Of a DNA stretch of 64,000 nt, positions 13,029-24,125 are shown piece after piece (within the stretch, counting starts at the first letter, position 1; the number at the start of each line of letters is the position of its first letter). The notes under the pieces were generated by a model that worked only from the letters and a program-made list of their open reading frames with translations, did not search any database and was not told the DNA's origin. This DNA is from Adineta ricciae (Eukaryota > Rotifera > Eurotatoria > Adinetida > Adinetidae). Where the stretch lies: NCBI GenBank assembly GCA_905250025.1, contig CAJNOJ010000140.1:203341-267340 (forward strand), given 5' to 3'. Both the position numbers and the translations under genes were made by a program.

Positions 13029-16000
13029 TCAATCATAAGCTACATTATACACTTCGTCGGAACTCAGTCGTTGTATAATTGAATCTAACTTCTGACGATC
13101 TTGATACGTAATTGTTGTGCATTGTGCATAGATAGTCGATGCTCTCTGGTAATATTCCAGTGCAATCCTATATTGTTTTAAGTATTCGTAACAAGCTCCA
13201 ATATTAAATAAACTTTTGCCTAAATCTTGATGATTAAACGGAAGACTTTTTTCACGTATAAAGAAACATTTTAATTCATAAACTAATGCAAGTTTATACT
13301 CATTTCGTGCGCGTTGTACTTCACTCAAATATGAAAGTGTATCGAGTATTGCTGAATGGTCGGAACTGAAATTAACTTCCCTGATCTGTAACGATTTTTC
13401 ATAGTACTCGATTGCTTGTTCATAATTCAACTTAATAAAACAAATAAAACCAATCCATTGTAAATAACGTGCAATTTGATTATGATTATTTGGATAATGT
13501 TCTTCATAAATGCTCAATGCTCGTTTATACGAGTCAAACGATTCATCATATTTACCTTGACGACTTAAACTACTTCCAATAAAACTAAGTATATTGGCAA
13601 TGTTTGAATGATGTGATGGATAGTATTTATCGTAAATATCTAACTGTTTACGATAATAATCGACAGCTTCGTCATATCTTCCTTGACTGTTACGAATATT
13701 CCCCATATAGTGAAAACTATCAGCGATATTCATATAGCCAAGGGGATAATGCTGTTGTCGAATATCCAACGCGCGTTGTTCATATTCAAATGCTTGATCG
13801 TATTTTTCTTGATGGTTCAAGCTCGTACCTATATTACTAAGAATTGTAGCGATGTCGGAGTATCGAAACGATGAATTTGTTTCATAGATATGCAATGCTT
13901 TTTTGTAGAAATCAATTGCTTCATTGTATTTGCCTTCGCTACTACGAATATTCCCCATATAGTTCAAACTCAATGCCATATGTGCATTGTCTGAATCGTA
14001 ATATTTCTTCTGAATCTGCAGAGCTTTCTCGTGATGTTGAAAAGCTTCATCGCATTTGCCGAGACGATATAATATTTTACCAACATCATTGAGACTCGTC
14101 GCGTAACTAATGTGTTCCGACGAATGATAGGTTTCATAGATTTTCATAGCACGTCGATGATAATCAAGGGCTTCGCCGTTATTCTTTTGATTACTCAAAA
14201 TATTGCCAATATTACTTAACGTATGTGCAATATTAACATTATCCGATGAATAATACGTCTTTTGCATGTCCAGTGCTTGTCGATAGTAAACCAGCGCATC
14301 AGGAAACTTCCGCTGTTTATTCAAATTATCGCCAATATAATTGAGATTAATAGCTAAATGTCCTGAATATGTGGGATAGTACATTTCTAACATTGTCAAA
14401 GCTCGTCGATGATGGTCAAGCGCTTCTTCGTATAAACGTTTTCCTCGAGAGAAGATATAACCAATATTATTCAAAATACAAACGTTATCTAAATGATCAG
14501 CTAACTGGTATTTTTCCTGCATGAACAATACTTGCTGATATAACTCTAAAGCTAAATCATAGTTTCCTTGTCCATATGTTATATTTCCAATATTACTCAA
14601 ACTTGTTGCTATATCGATGTGACCATGTGGATAAAACTTCTTTTGAATTAAAATTGCACGTTGAACTAATTCGAGTGCATCATGATGCTTTTTCTTCAGA
14701 TAGAGAATATTTCCCATACTATTGTAAGTTAACGCCAGATAGATATGATCGAATGGATAATATTTTTCATAAATCGATTTTGCTTCGTGATGATAAATCA
14801 AAGCTTCATCGTATTTACCTTGATCAATCAGAACATACCCAATATTTCTTACATTCGTCGCAATATCAATATGAAACGAATGGAAATATTTTTGACGAAT
14901 CGCTAATGCTTGTCGAAGATAATTCAATGCTTCATTGTATTTCAATTGTTGATAACGAACAAGACCAAGATTTTCCAAACATGTGGCAATGTGTGGATGA
15001 TCGAGTGACGGATGAATTTTCTTCCGTATAGCCAATGCATTTTGATGATACTCATAGGCTTGTTCATATTTGCCTTGTAAATGTAATACTTCACCTATAT
15101 CTGATAGAACACATGCCGATTCGTACGAAGAATTTGGTTGTCTGTTCAGTACTTGGTCATAAAATTTTCTTGCTTGAATCCAATCTCCTTTCCATCGATG
15201 AACTTGGCCAAGACAGTGTTGAATTGAAGATGAATCTTCTTGATCAAAGTCATTCAATAAATTTTCAAAATATGCTTGCGCTTGATCCCATTGGCACTGA
15301 TCGCAAATCAATCGTCCGAAAATAACTGGAATTGATAGATTTTCGAATAAGGCACGTGTATCATAAAGATACTTTTCGATTAATTCTCGTCCATGCTTGA
15401 CAACATCCATTTCTATTATCCAAACATTGTCCTCTTGAAAAATCTTTTCCAAATGAAATGTTGTATTGAAATGAAACAGGATTTGATTTTCTTTCGATAG
15501 GCGGATTTCAGCGAAAGTCGCGTAGTCTTTTGTTTCCTGGATATTACATTGAATTCGGAAAAGAACAGGAATGGAATCATCCAATCTGGAGAACTGCCGG
15601 CTTATGAATGGCCGCGAATAGGAGCATATGAGGAATTTTTTCATGGATATTAGTTGGCCTTGATTGTTGATGAATTTATCGAAATCACTTTTCGCTAAAT
15701 TCATTCGATGATAAACAACTAGGACATCAGTATTCGATTGTACGTACTGCTGATGTCGAGTATCGAGACATTGGATTAAATCACCGAGAAAATATCTTAT
15801 GGTGTAAAGTTCTTTGGTATTTTGTCCTTGCAGAGCGGTATCAATGAGTTTCCGAAGAAAAAAATTATTTAAATACCAATCTAAAGCGTCATCTGATTGA
15901 TATTTTCTTTTGAACTCATTTATAAACGCCGATAGACGATACGCATGCAGAAGCTGTTGTTTTGCATACTCGTTTCGTGATAATTGTAAAATCACATCAT

Positions 16001-16460
16001 GTAATAGTTGAATCCAAAGAAAATCACTGGGAAATTTTGATAAATCTTTCGTGGAATATTCGTTGTGATCGAAAAAGGTCCAAACATGAGACAGTCGATG
16101 AATAAAACTTAATTGATCGGCAATAGACGCATAGAGTGAATCGGAATCCGTATAAAATCCAATTATTTTCGTATATTGAAGAAACAAATACTCGGATTGA
16201 TCTTTTTCGGAAGAAAATATAAATATACAATGAATTTGTTCTAATGTATCAAGATAAGGTAGAATATGAAAGGCGTGTGACTTGGAAATAATTAGAAAGA
16301 GTTTCTCATCTTTATGCGATTGAATAAAACTTAAACATGTGTCTAATTTCGTTTGAAAAACAACATGATTCGTCAGATAATACAGACGTCTTTTCCATGC
16401 TTCAGTTTGATGATCAGAAGAAAAGGAAATAAGTGTAATCTTTGATAGTAATGTTGACAT
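13029..16460 (-). CDS. ART-like domain protein with kinesin-light-chain-type TPR array
   Basis: A single exon of 1143 residues. Residues 1-190 form an unassigned N-terminal alpha/beta region. Residues about 200-360 resemble a mono-ADP-ribosyltransferase fold (R-S-ExE type): WYLNNFFLRKLIDTAL, then KFLICSYSRPF at the usual FLSTS position, VLFRIQC, YATFAEIRLS, and ENQILFHFNTTFHLEKI. At the catalytic ExE site the sequence is E324-N-Q326, so the second (catalytic) Glu is Gln and activity is doubtful. From about residue 395 to the end there are about 18 tetratricopeptide repeats, most 42 residues long with the GKYDEAL/YYxxAL signature of kinesin light chain. TPR arrays bind partner proteins; I infer an intracellular scaffold or sensor. 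ART-TPR fusions are common in rotifers. The gene lacks introns. Confidence 0.82.
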   Translation of the reverse strand: MSTLLSKITLISFSSDHQTEAWKRRLYYLTNHVVFQTKLDTCLSFIQSHKDEKLFLIISKSHAFHILPYLDTLEQIHCIFIFSSEKDQSEYLFLQYTKIIGFYTDSDSLYASIADQLSFIHRLSHVWTFFDHNEYSTKDLSKFPSDFLWIQLLHDVILQLSRNEYAKQQLLHAYRLSAFINEFKRKYQSDDALDWYLNNFFLRKLIDTALQGQNTKELYTIRYFLGDLIQCLDTRHQQYVQSNTDVLVVYHRMNLAKSDFDKFINNQGQLISMKKFLICSYSRPFISRQFSRLDDSIPVLFRIQCNIQETKDYATFAEIRLSKENQILFHFNTTFHLEKIFQEDNVWIIEMDVVKHGRELIEKYLYDTRALFENLSIPVIFGRLICDQCQWDQAQAYFENLLNDFDQEDSSSIQHCLGQVHRWKGDWIQARKFYDQVLNRQPNSSYESACVLSDIGEVLHLQGKYEQAYEYHQNALAIRKKIHPSLDHPHIATCLENLGLVRYQQLKYNEALNYLRQALAIRQKYFHSFHIDIATNVRNIGYVLIDQGKYDEALIYHHEAKSIYEKYYPFDHIYLALTYNSMGNILYLKKKHHDALELVQRAILIQKKFYPHGHIDIATSLSNIGNITYGQGNYDLALELYQQVLFMQEKYQLADHLDNVCILNNIGYIFSRGKRLYEEALDHHRRALTMLEMYYPTYSGHLAINLNYIGDNLNKQRKFPDALVYYRQALDMQKTYYSSDNVNIAHTLSNIGNILSNQKNNGEALDYHRRAMKIYETYHSSEHISYATSLNDVGKILYRLGKCDEAFQHHEKALQIQKKYYDSDNAHMALSLNYMGNIRSSEGKYNEAIDFYKKALHIYETNSSFRYSDIATILSNIGTSLNHQEKYDQAFEYEQRALDIRQQHYPLGYMNIADSFHYMGNIRNSQGRYDEAVDYYRKQLDIYDKYYPSHHSNIANILSFIGSSLSRQGKYDESFDSYKRALSIYEEHYPNNHNQIARYLQWIGFICFIKLNYEQAIEYYEKSLQIREVNFSSDHSAILDTLSYLSEVQRARNEYKLALVYELKCFFIREKSLPFNHQDLGKSLFNIGACYEYLKQYRIALEYYQRASTIYAQCTTITYQDRQKLDSIIQRLSSDEVYNVAYD

Positions 16461-17680
16461 ATTACCAAGAACAATTCATGTTAGAAACTAGAAAAAAAGA
16501 AATCAAGGACGGGTTCGTTCTTATATTAATTGGATTGTTGATAATTGTTATTCGAACTAATGTTTTGGAAAATACAAGTTAATTTGAGAACGTCTGCTTT
16601 TCTAAATGTTGTTGATTTGTTATTTAAATAAATAAAAAATATCGAAGATAAAAAAACAACTTACAAGCAAAATATTGAAGTTACAGATGAGAATATGTAT
16701 ATACTCGATCATCATTTACCTATCTCACCTTGATATAATTGAAAATAAACGTGCTCGATTTTTTTTCTTCATTTCTAATCAACACGTTTAATAACATGCA
16801 GAAAGAGAAGCATCACCTTTACATGATAACAACAATATCATACACATAAAAAGAAAATTACGGTTTTTTTCTCATCGTTCTGCTTATATTTATCATCGGT
16901 TACTTTGTCGAGATAGTCTGCTGATGATTGAACAAATCATTTGACAAGAAAGACAAATGATTGTGGTTGTAGATCTTACCGCTCGAGCCTAATGGGATCA
17001 GTCGTATGTTTGTCTGCGATACGAATTCAAATAAAGCTTTTATCTCGTGTTCTTCATAATCTGGGTCGTCTTCCGTCAGCTGGACGACACAGCCGGCGTC
17101 AGGATAGAAACGCTATTTTGGTTGAAGAGTTTATTAATTACCTATCTTATATTCCAATACATAACAGTAATATAGTCTTCTTTTCACCACTCGTGATATC
17201 AACTGTGCTTTCATCTCTGCGTTGAATTGTTTGGATACATCTTCTGACTCATCGTCACACTCAGAAGTAACGAGTCTAGTTATAATGTGTCGTAGCGGAT
17301 TGAGAGAAAATTGAAATGTGAATTTGTCTTTATAGCAATTCAATTTAAGACTATTTTTGCATTTTAATCCTCTTTTCAACATCTAAGCTTCAAAGAGCAA
17401 GCAAATTGACATCATGCGATTTCCCTCGCAGAATTGTATACTGCATAAAAAATAAGATTTTTCTCTTCAATGCAATGCGTCGTTCTCTATGAAATCTATC
17501 GAATATCGGACGTTTGTTGGTAATCAACGTGTTCAGATACGCAATGATCATGACCGACTCCATGTTTATGTTGTTTCTCAACTAAAAGTACCCTAGTTTC
17601 TTCCTTTTATAAACAAAATCCTGATTTTAATCAAGTTCACGGTTGAAAAACCTTTATCTGTTTTCAAAAACAATTTTTTC
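16461..17680. other. Mostly non-coding; possible orphan exons
   Basis: Mainly AT-rich. On the minus strand, about 17105-16985 reads as a good coding stretch (YPDAGCVVQLTEDDPDYEEH continuing to LIPLGSSG, followed by GTAAG), and 17382-17134 is an open, charged frame. I could not join them with a frame-keeping splice or match them to a family. They may be remnants of one gene. Confidence 0.3.
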
Positions 17681-18068
17681 ATCAAAGCAAAACTCAATGC
17701 ATAAAGCGGTTCACAAACACACACCACTTATACACATACACAAAAGCGCACATTCATCAGTTCATCGTTGCTTTTGTTCAGAATGTCTCCCACGGATACT
17801 GCGCTCGTCGCCAAATTCGCTTCACGCTTTATACTTCAGCTGCTTCCAATATGTCGAGCCAAGGTCTTTCGCATGCAACTGACATTTTTTATCAAAACCG
17901 CTGCTTGCGCACAAGCAGATCTCCATCGATGGACAATGAGCATGATCTTCACAACATTCGTCTCCATTCAAACAATATCAGTCATTGGCCGAACATCAAA
18001 AGCGATCTGCAGAAGGGTGTAGTTGCTGTTCGAACGCGACAAGCAATTCGCATGATAATCATTCGTAA
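17681..18068 (-). pseudogene. Truncated duplicate of the LDLa/EGF/7TM receptor gene, 7TM region deleted
   Basis: The minus strand matches the receptor gene at 31100-35872 at the nucleotide level in two blocks that are far apart in the parent but adjacent here. The first corresponds to about 34660-34880 (third EGF module, with GATCATGCTCATTGTCCATC shared exactly). The second corresponds to about 35780-35930 (C-terminal codons, stop and the start of the 3' untranslated region, sharing TGATGAATGTGCG and TTTATGCATTGAGTTTTGC). About 0.9 kb of the parent, all of the 7TM domain, is missing. In-frame TGA codons (two within the EGF module) confirm loss of function. Inclusion of the parental 3' UTR points to DNA duplication or a partial retrocopy. 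Confidence 0.82.
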
Positions 18069-18254
18069 TTACATATTCGAATCAAATGAAATTTATTACT
18101 ATTTGAAGAATATATAAACCATATATTCTAAATATATGCACAAGTAATTTAACAGTTATATTTGAAGAGTCACTGGTGAAAGTCTTGCTTCAATATAGCA
18201 TCTCCAACAACGGCAGCTTGAACTATATTGAACGTATATGCATAATAGAGTGTA

Positions 18255-19381
18255 CTAATTAACATCGTCATATTTCGGCAAGACTTCACTAATAATAAAA
18301 TCCTCATAACTGGGCGGTGAATTTTCTTCTTCATCGATGGATAAATGTTCAAGAATCTCGGGAAAAGATTTTAATTCATCCATAATTTTCAACGTTCGCT
18401 GATGATCAGTCGTACAAATAGTGGGTAATGTTAAAGTGAAATGACTGTTAAAGAAGCCATGTATGTGGCATTGAACATGTAGTTCATATCGAACATTCTT
18501 GTAAGATGATGTAGGCGCCATTACTTGACATTTGTCAAGCGGAATCGATAATTCATAGATATTGTGATGATACTCGTTACTGAATCCTTTGGGCCGAAAT
18601 CCTGTTAGTATAGTAGAGAATATCGTGAAGTCACTTTCTTCATCTGTAATCGTTCGATACTGTTTGAGTATTGCACGAATTGATTTGATAGTCGTTTTCA
18701 TTGGATTGCTTATCTCAATCTCTAACATATGACAATGGCCAGGTACAATCAAACCGTTGTTTGAAAGTACACCATGTAGTTTGACACCCTCGTATTGAAC
18801 ATTGCCCTCGATACTATAGTTTTGTAGCAGTTGTTGACAAGCAAGTAACATTGGAGCGGGTGTGAAAACAGTAAAAGGAACTTTTCGAGATAAATTCGAA
18901 CGATATAAATAAACACGAGCATAATAACAGATGTATGAATCATCTCCATCACAATGTGGTAACGATGAAGGAAGTGAAGAATCCAGGAGACCATCAAATA
19001 CCCAACGGTAGGTTGAACATTGACTGATTTCCTGAAAAAGAAGTTAGAGAACTATTAGTTACGAACTTTTTCGGCTACGAAAATTCTAACTGTTGGTGAA
19101 TTGTCAGCTGGGATTTTAATCACTTGCGCTCGTTCGCGAAAAAAAATCTGCACATTATTTAAATTTCTCTGCTGATAAAGGTTTGTTTTAACATCTTTTA
19201 ATTCTCCAATTAATTCAACATACAATGGGCCGTATCTGAAGTTTAAATCATTGGTTTTATCATTAGTAACAATGTCAATTATACCATGTACTCGATCACC
19301 ACTCAAATAAAAATCATAGGGTGTTTCACGAGTCAATTTAACTTTGAATGATGACAATACCGATGGAGCGATATTGCCCAT
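18255..19381 (-). CDS. Alpha-arrestin (arrestin domain-containing protein) with C-terminal PPxY
   Basis: Two exons: 19381 to about 19079, then 19031-18255, roughly 359 residues. The chosen start is ATG 19381 (MGNIAPS); the open frame upstream has no ATG. Arrestin-N features: VKLTRETPYDFYLSGDRVHG and LYVELIGEL. Exon 2 opens with the second half of arrestin-N (YRWVFDGLLDSSLPSSLP, ICYYARVYLYR), then arrestin-C (GVLSNNGLIVPGHCHMLEIE). The tail ends with PPSYEDF, a PPxY motif that in alpha-arrestins recruits NEDD4-type ubiquitin ligases to membrane cargo. The intron donor is ambiguous: GTAGCC at 19078 gives a 47-nt intron and GTTCGT at 19066 a shorter one; both keep frame. The likely role is endocytic sorting of plasma-membrane proteins. 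Confidence 0.85.
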
Positions 19382-20634
19382 AACTTTGGAAATATTCAGA
19401 TCTGAATAAAATGTCAAAGTAATATTGCAAACTAGCTATATAAAGGGAAAAAAGACACAAGGATTGACGAGAAAGAAACAACAACATCAACAAACTATAG
19501 TCGGAACACATGATGATGCTACTTTGCCTAGAAACTTCGACAAAAAATAGAAGCGATGTCCTCACAGAACAGAAGGAAAAGGATAAAAAATGATTCTTCT
19601 CTTCATTTAGCGACAGAACGCAAGAAAAACTGGAAAGAACTGAGAAAACGGTCAGAACGCCACAAGATTCTCAAAATAAGTCATTCTCTTTAAGAGAGTA
19701 ATTGCGCAGTATGGATGAATATGATTGAGTTTCATCATAATGAAACTAAGGCAATGACAGTATTGTCTCAATACAGGTGCGACGATTGGGGGCCATAAAT
19801 GTATAGTCAAACATGATTTTGATGTGCTTTGTCAACTCTAATTATTATAACTGTTTGAAATGGAAGCATTCAGCCATTAGAGCGTGAGCACAAGACCAAA
19901 TAAGATAAATAGACAAACCAGAACGACTAAAATAGATATAAAGAAGATGCATCTATGATCTCAAAGCACTGCTAGTCAAAATACATATGGTAATCATATC
20001 AAATTAAGTGAAAGAGTGAATTATAACAGGAAAGATCAGTATCTCGACTGAAGGCGTTGATTTGAAGGATCATTTAAGAGCAAAATGTGAGTACATAGCA
20101 GTTGTTTATCAATGACAGTTCTCTTCGATCCAGCAAATACTGATAAGTCGATTGCCAATTTAGAGTTCCAATATCGGTACAAACTGTTAGTAAAGCTATC
20201 GCATCGATTACAATAAAGTCGAATGCGCTAATTCTACTAATCTTTATATAGTTGCGCACTGCTACTTGAAGAATTTTGCTGATAAACACTGCCTTTTTAA
20301 AATAGATCAAAGTATCAAAAACTCTTTTTTTTAGAATTCAAGATAAAATGACTGGCTGACTGTCAAAGACTTCCAGTAGCTAACTCTTGCCTGCAGAATT
20401 ACGTAAATGACTAATACCACTCTTGAAAAATTAAGCACTGAGAAAAGAAATCTTCTAAATCCACTATACTATTAAAGACAGATCTAACGTTGAAGTAACG
20501 CACGTAATCATAAAAACAAAGATTCTATAAATCCATTTGTGATAAAAATTCTTTTGAAATCATCTCTCTATTCATCATTTATAAGAGCAATATTGCATGA
20601 AGCTATATTATTTATTGAAATAAAATATAGGTCA
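19382..20634. other. Intergenic, nothing recognised
   Basis: About 1.25 kb upstream of the arrestin gene. Short frames only; no repeat or family signal seen. Confidence 0.4.
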
Positions 20635-21211
20635 CTATTCTTTCTTCGTATACGCCGTACATTCGATTTCAACTTTTGCATTGGCTGGCAGCGTTTTCAC
20701 AGCGAACGTCGTTCTTGCAGGATAATCCTCCATAGAAGAAAAATACGAGGCATAGATAGCATTAACTGCTTGAAAATCATTCATATCAGTTAATAGTACA
20801 AGACATCGTGCAACTTGTCTTAAATCCGCTCCAGCAGCATTTAAAACAGCTTGAATATTACGAAAAACTTGTTGTGTTTGATTTCGAACGTCATCCGACA
20901 CTAATTGACCTGTAGCAGGATTAATACCAATTTGACCGCTCAGAAAGAGAATGTAGTTGATTTGAACTGCTTGATTGTACGGTCCAATTGGTTTAGGAGC
21001 ATCCTATATAGTTTAAATAAGACACAGCATATGAAAAGTTAAGTCTCCTCTAGATTCACTTTACCGGTGTTGATATAACTTTTTTCTTAACATCGTAGTC
21101 GTCTAGTTTTTCTTTGTGAACGATTCCTGTTGACTTGAGTTTAGCAGCCGCCACTCGATGTTGAGCCAAAATGCCGAACAGACAAATAAATAAAATACAG
21201 ATTTTGCTCAT
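20635..21211 (-). CDS. RidA/YjgF/UK114-family protein with N-terminal signal peptide
   Basis: Two exons: 21211-21065 and 21003-20635, split by a 61-nt intron in phase 0; 171 residues. Exon 1 encodes a signal peptide (KICILFICLFGILAQHRVAAA) and a linker; exon 2 encodes the complete Rid domain. Family marks: PKPIGPYNQAVQ, ILFLSGQIGINPATG, NIQAVLNAAGADL, PARTTFAVKTLP (with the Arg that binds the substrate carboxylate) and VEIECTAY (the conserved Glu). RidA hydrolyses reactive enamine/imine intermediates to ketoacids and ammonia, normally in cytosol or mitochondria. The secretory leader is unusual; mitochondrial targeting is less likely because the leader has a strong hydrophobic core and few arginines. 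Confidence 0.9.
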
Positions 21212-21664
21212 CGTAAACGAGAAAAGATACTGAATGAATCAAGCTACAGTGAAACTATGAAATAAGAAAGAAAATAAAGGTATTTAAATGGACTGATAGT
21301 GGTTATACGTTTGTAAACACAACTGAAGAAGAGTCATGTAGAAGAGTTGATCTACTTGTTGCTTATCACGCGCTACAATCATATTTTACACAGGTAGCTT
21401 TGCAAAATTTTTACATTGTCGATGTTGCGTTAACATTTTCTCCGTCCTACATATCCTTGCATTTTACGAACTGAAAATTCGTTAACGTAAGCGTCTCCAC
21501 ACATTCAGTGAGATATACTGGTTGAAAAAGCATCGTCACTCTGAATTCATGGAAACCACATTCGATTCCACTTGTTTTTCTTAGCAAAATTTCAGATAGA
21601 TCGGTCGATATATCCTTTTATTCTGTATTAAAGATGATAACGAACTGCATATTCTGTAGGTCTA
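21212..21664. other. Intergenic, nothing recognised
   Basis: About 450 nt between the RidA start and the 3' end of the DUF6970-like gene. No coding or repeat signal seen. Confidence 0.4.
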
Positions 21665-22012
21665 TTATGATCGTGGTACTGTCCAAATATTTTCCAATTG
21701 TTGTGCTTTCTCCCAAAAATCTATGCATTTACCGTTGCCACGACCGATAAAACCGCCCGATGGAGCACATATTTGATGACATTCTCCATCAAAAAGAGGA
21801 TTAAATCGATCGCAACAGCTACTTGTAGCTAGATAAGTTGTTTTACCACGATATATGTAGCTATCAATACTGATATATGGACTAAGACGAGGCGTAGAGT
21901 TGAATCCATCGATCATTTTACGAACACATTTTGGTATTTCAGTTGTTTTAGCTGTTGATGTTGAAAACATCACACTGACAATGCAAACAGTAACAAGAAT
22001 GACAGTTTTCAT
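21665..22012 (-). CDS. Small secreted cysteine-containing protein, DUF6970-like
   Basis: A 115-residue single-exon protein. I chose ATG 22012 because it places a clean signal peptide first (KTVILVTVCIVSVMFSTSTA). The mature part starts with KCVRKMIDGF, has a SYIYRGKTTYLATSSCCD strand pair, then GECHQICAPSGGFIGRGNGK followed by a CIDF turn, and ends with a W-containing strand. This order (Cys-helix, YxYxGKxxY, CCD, IC-P-GG-GxG-GKC-DF, I/LW) matches a family of small secreted or lipoprotein-like proteins I know mainly from Bacteroidota (DUF6970-like). The domain assignment is from memory and the function is unknown. A bacterial origin is plausible. Six cysteines could form three disulphides. 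Confidence 0.65.
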   Translation of the reverse strand: MKTVILVTVCIVSVMFSTSTAKTTEIPKCVRKMIDGFNSTPRLSPYISIDSYIYRGKTTYLATSSCCDRFNPLFDGECHQICAPSGGFIGRGNGKCIDFWEKAQQLENIWTVPRS

Positions 22013-24125
22013 ATTTGTTTTTTTTACAATGATGATGATGATCTGAAAATTTAAATCTTGAGGACAAAACACTACCTTTTCACATTCGCAATCGATATCA
22101 AATTTACGATCAAAAAGAATGCAGTAAAACTGTAGTCGTTATTTTATTTTACGTCGTCGTTATCTTTTTTTTTCGTTTATAACAGCCGTATGCATTTGAC
22201 TCTCATGATGAATCAAAACGACACAGTGTGAACAAACTCACAATTGCAATCCGAAAGCTTATTTACGTATGCAGATTTCGAAGTAATCGAGTAAAAAAAA
22301 AGTACTAATTGATTCTTACAGGTCGCAAATGAAGATATTCTTGTTCTTGGTATACTTTATGTTTATTTCGATGAATACAAGCATGAAAATAATCTGCTAT
22401 AACTACAGGCAAAATGCATGTGAAATGTTACATGTTGCGGCTTTAAGTTGAATCCAATCAATTTTGGAATTGGTATAGCATTGACAGATGGTTGTACTGA
22501 TCGAAATAATCTTTTACGTCCATCATTATTGCAGATCACTTGCAATGCTATTACAATGGCATTAAGATATTCAAACAAAGCAACGGATGTTCCGTAACTA
22601 TTATAAAAAGCCAGAGAACTGTTTTCGAATAAAAACATATCATTGAATCTTCTACAATAACAGAAACTGATCATGGAACAAATTTAGGTTTTACTCATTA
22701 GAATGGATATAAAATTGTCATTCGATCAAATACATGTGTGAATAACTATACATTTACCGATGACCATTCATTGACAACCGAGGTAATGGAACGCCCATGT
22801 ATAAAGCGAGCAGTGGCCATGTTTATGCAAGAGAAAAAGATCATTGGGACATCGTTTGTAGTAATTCTGTTTAAGATTGTGCGATCTCAAACAGAAGCAT
22901 GCAAAGAAATTCATTCTCGAAACGTCAGAGACTCCAAGTTACACAAATGAATGTTTACTATTTTATTTGTTGAAAATAAAAGTTAACAGGATTTTATTTC
23001 CGTTCTTGTAAGTATCCTACTTGAAAGAATAGTATACATTCCTACAGCATATCTATTTTCCAAGCATTACTAATTTTGAAAACTATTTTATCATAAAAAA
23101 AACTTCATGCAGTTTACCGTCTTCGACTTCACATCTGAAGTGGTTTTGACTAATATACATTTAATTCTTGACGAATTACAGATTTTGTGTTGAATATATT
23201 AAGCAATGTATAGTATCTTGTAATGTATTGAAAAAGTTGATCATATATTTTGATATGATTCATGTTAACTGCGTTGAAACACAGCAAGCACAAAAACGTC
23301 ATTTTTTGAATCATTATACAAATGCACTGAAGTCAAGTGATAGCGGAAGAACTGTCTTATACCCAGTGTGTTGATTTTTTGTAAAATTTTATCCAATTAT
23401 ATGCTTCACCTATGACGAATAAGTGCATTTTTATCCAATAAAACATGTAGAAAAACGAGATATGATCAACAACATAAATCTTTCGCTTAAATCAAACTTT
23501 CGTGTCTTCACCGAAGTGGTAAAGATAACAACAGTAGTCACATTGTTGTGAAAATAAAATAACAATGATATCGGCGAAAGATGTTTGAAAACAGCTTATT
23601 GAGTCAAAATCAACGAAGATGATTGAATATTGAATCAATTTGGTGATTTAACACATTTGTAATGTCAAAAGCCACTTTACGTACGAATATATGTGTATGC
23701 GTCACTAACGTATAATACGATACTTTATGACTTTTTCTATAACATGAAATCTTTGTTATCACCATAACTCATACTTCCTTTTTTTCCCTTTCAGGACAAT
23801 TTTCTCTCACAGGATAAATTTCGTTAACCTTATTTCAGTATAATCAAAGCAATCCTGGCGAAATATGTGATAGTACTGTTTATTTAATAATGACAAACGT
23901 GCCCTTTCAGGAAATTTTAGATTATTCTGTGAAAAAAGTCATAATCCACTTTCGTTTGACTATAGCTTGGAAAATTCGCAGAAAAGCATACAATGGTATG
24001 TTGATATGATGCAAACACGCGCATATATATATACACTTCTTTTCTCATCGTCACACAACCCAATTCTACTCTCTCCTGTTATTTACAAGAACTTCTACAC
24101 ATAAACAATACTAAATTCGGTTACA
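22013..24125. other. Gene-poor spacer of 2.1 kb
   Basis: Contains a 103-codon minus-strand frame with an ATG (22674-22363) that I cannot assign, plus several shorter frames. No repeat structure was recognised. The last 100 nt hold the candidate promoter of the first defensin-like gene. Confidence 0.35.
24021..24036 (+). promoter_or_regulatory. TATA-like element of defensin-like gene 1
   Basis: GCATATATATATACAC lies about 95 nt before the ATG at 24126, at a reasonable distance for a TATA box with a short leader. Position and composition only. Confidence 0.4.

Noticed and set aside
22363-22674. 103-codon minus-strand ORF with ATG
   Set aside because: No signal peptide, repeats or motifs recognised, and no splice partner; left as unassigned.
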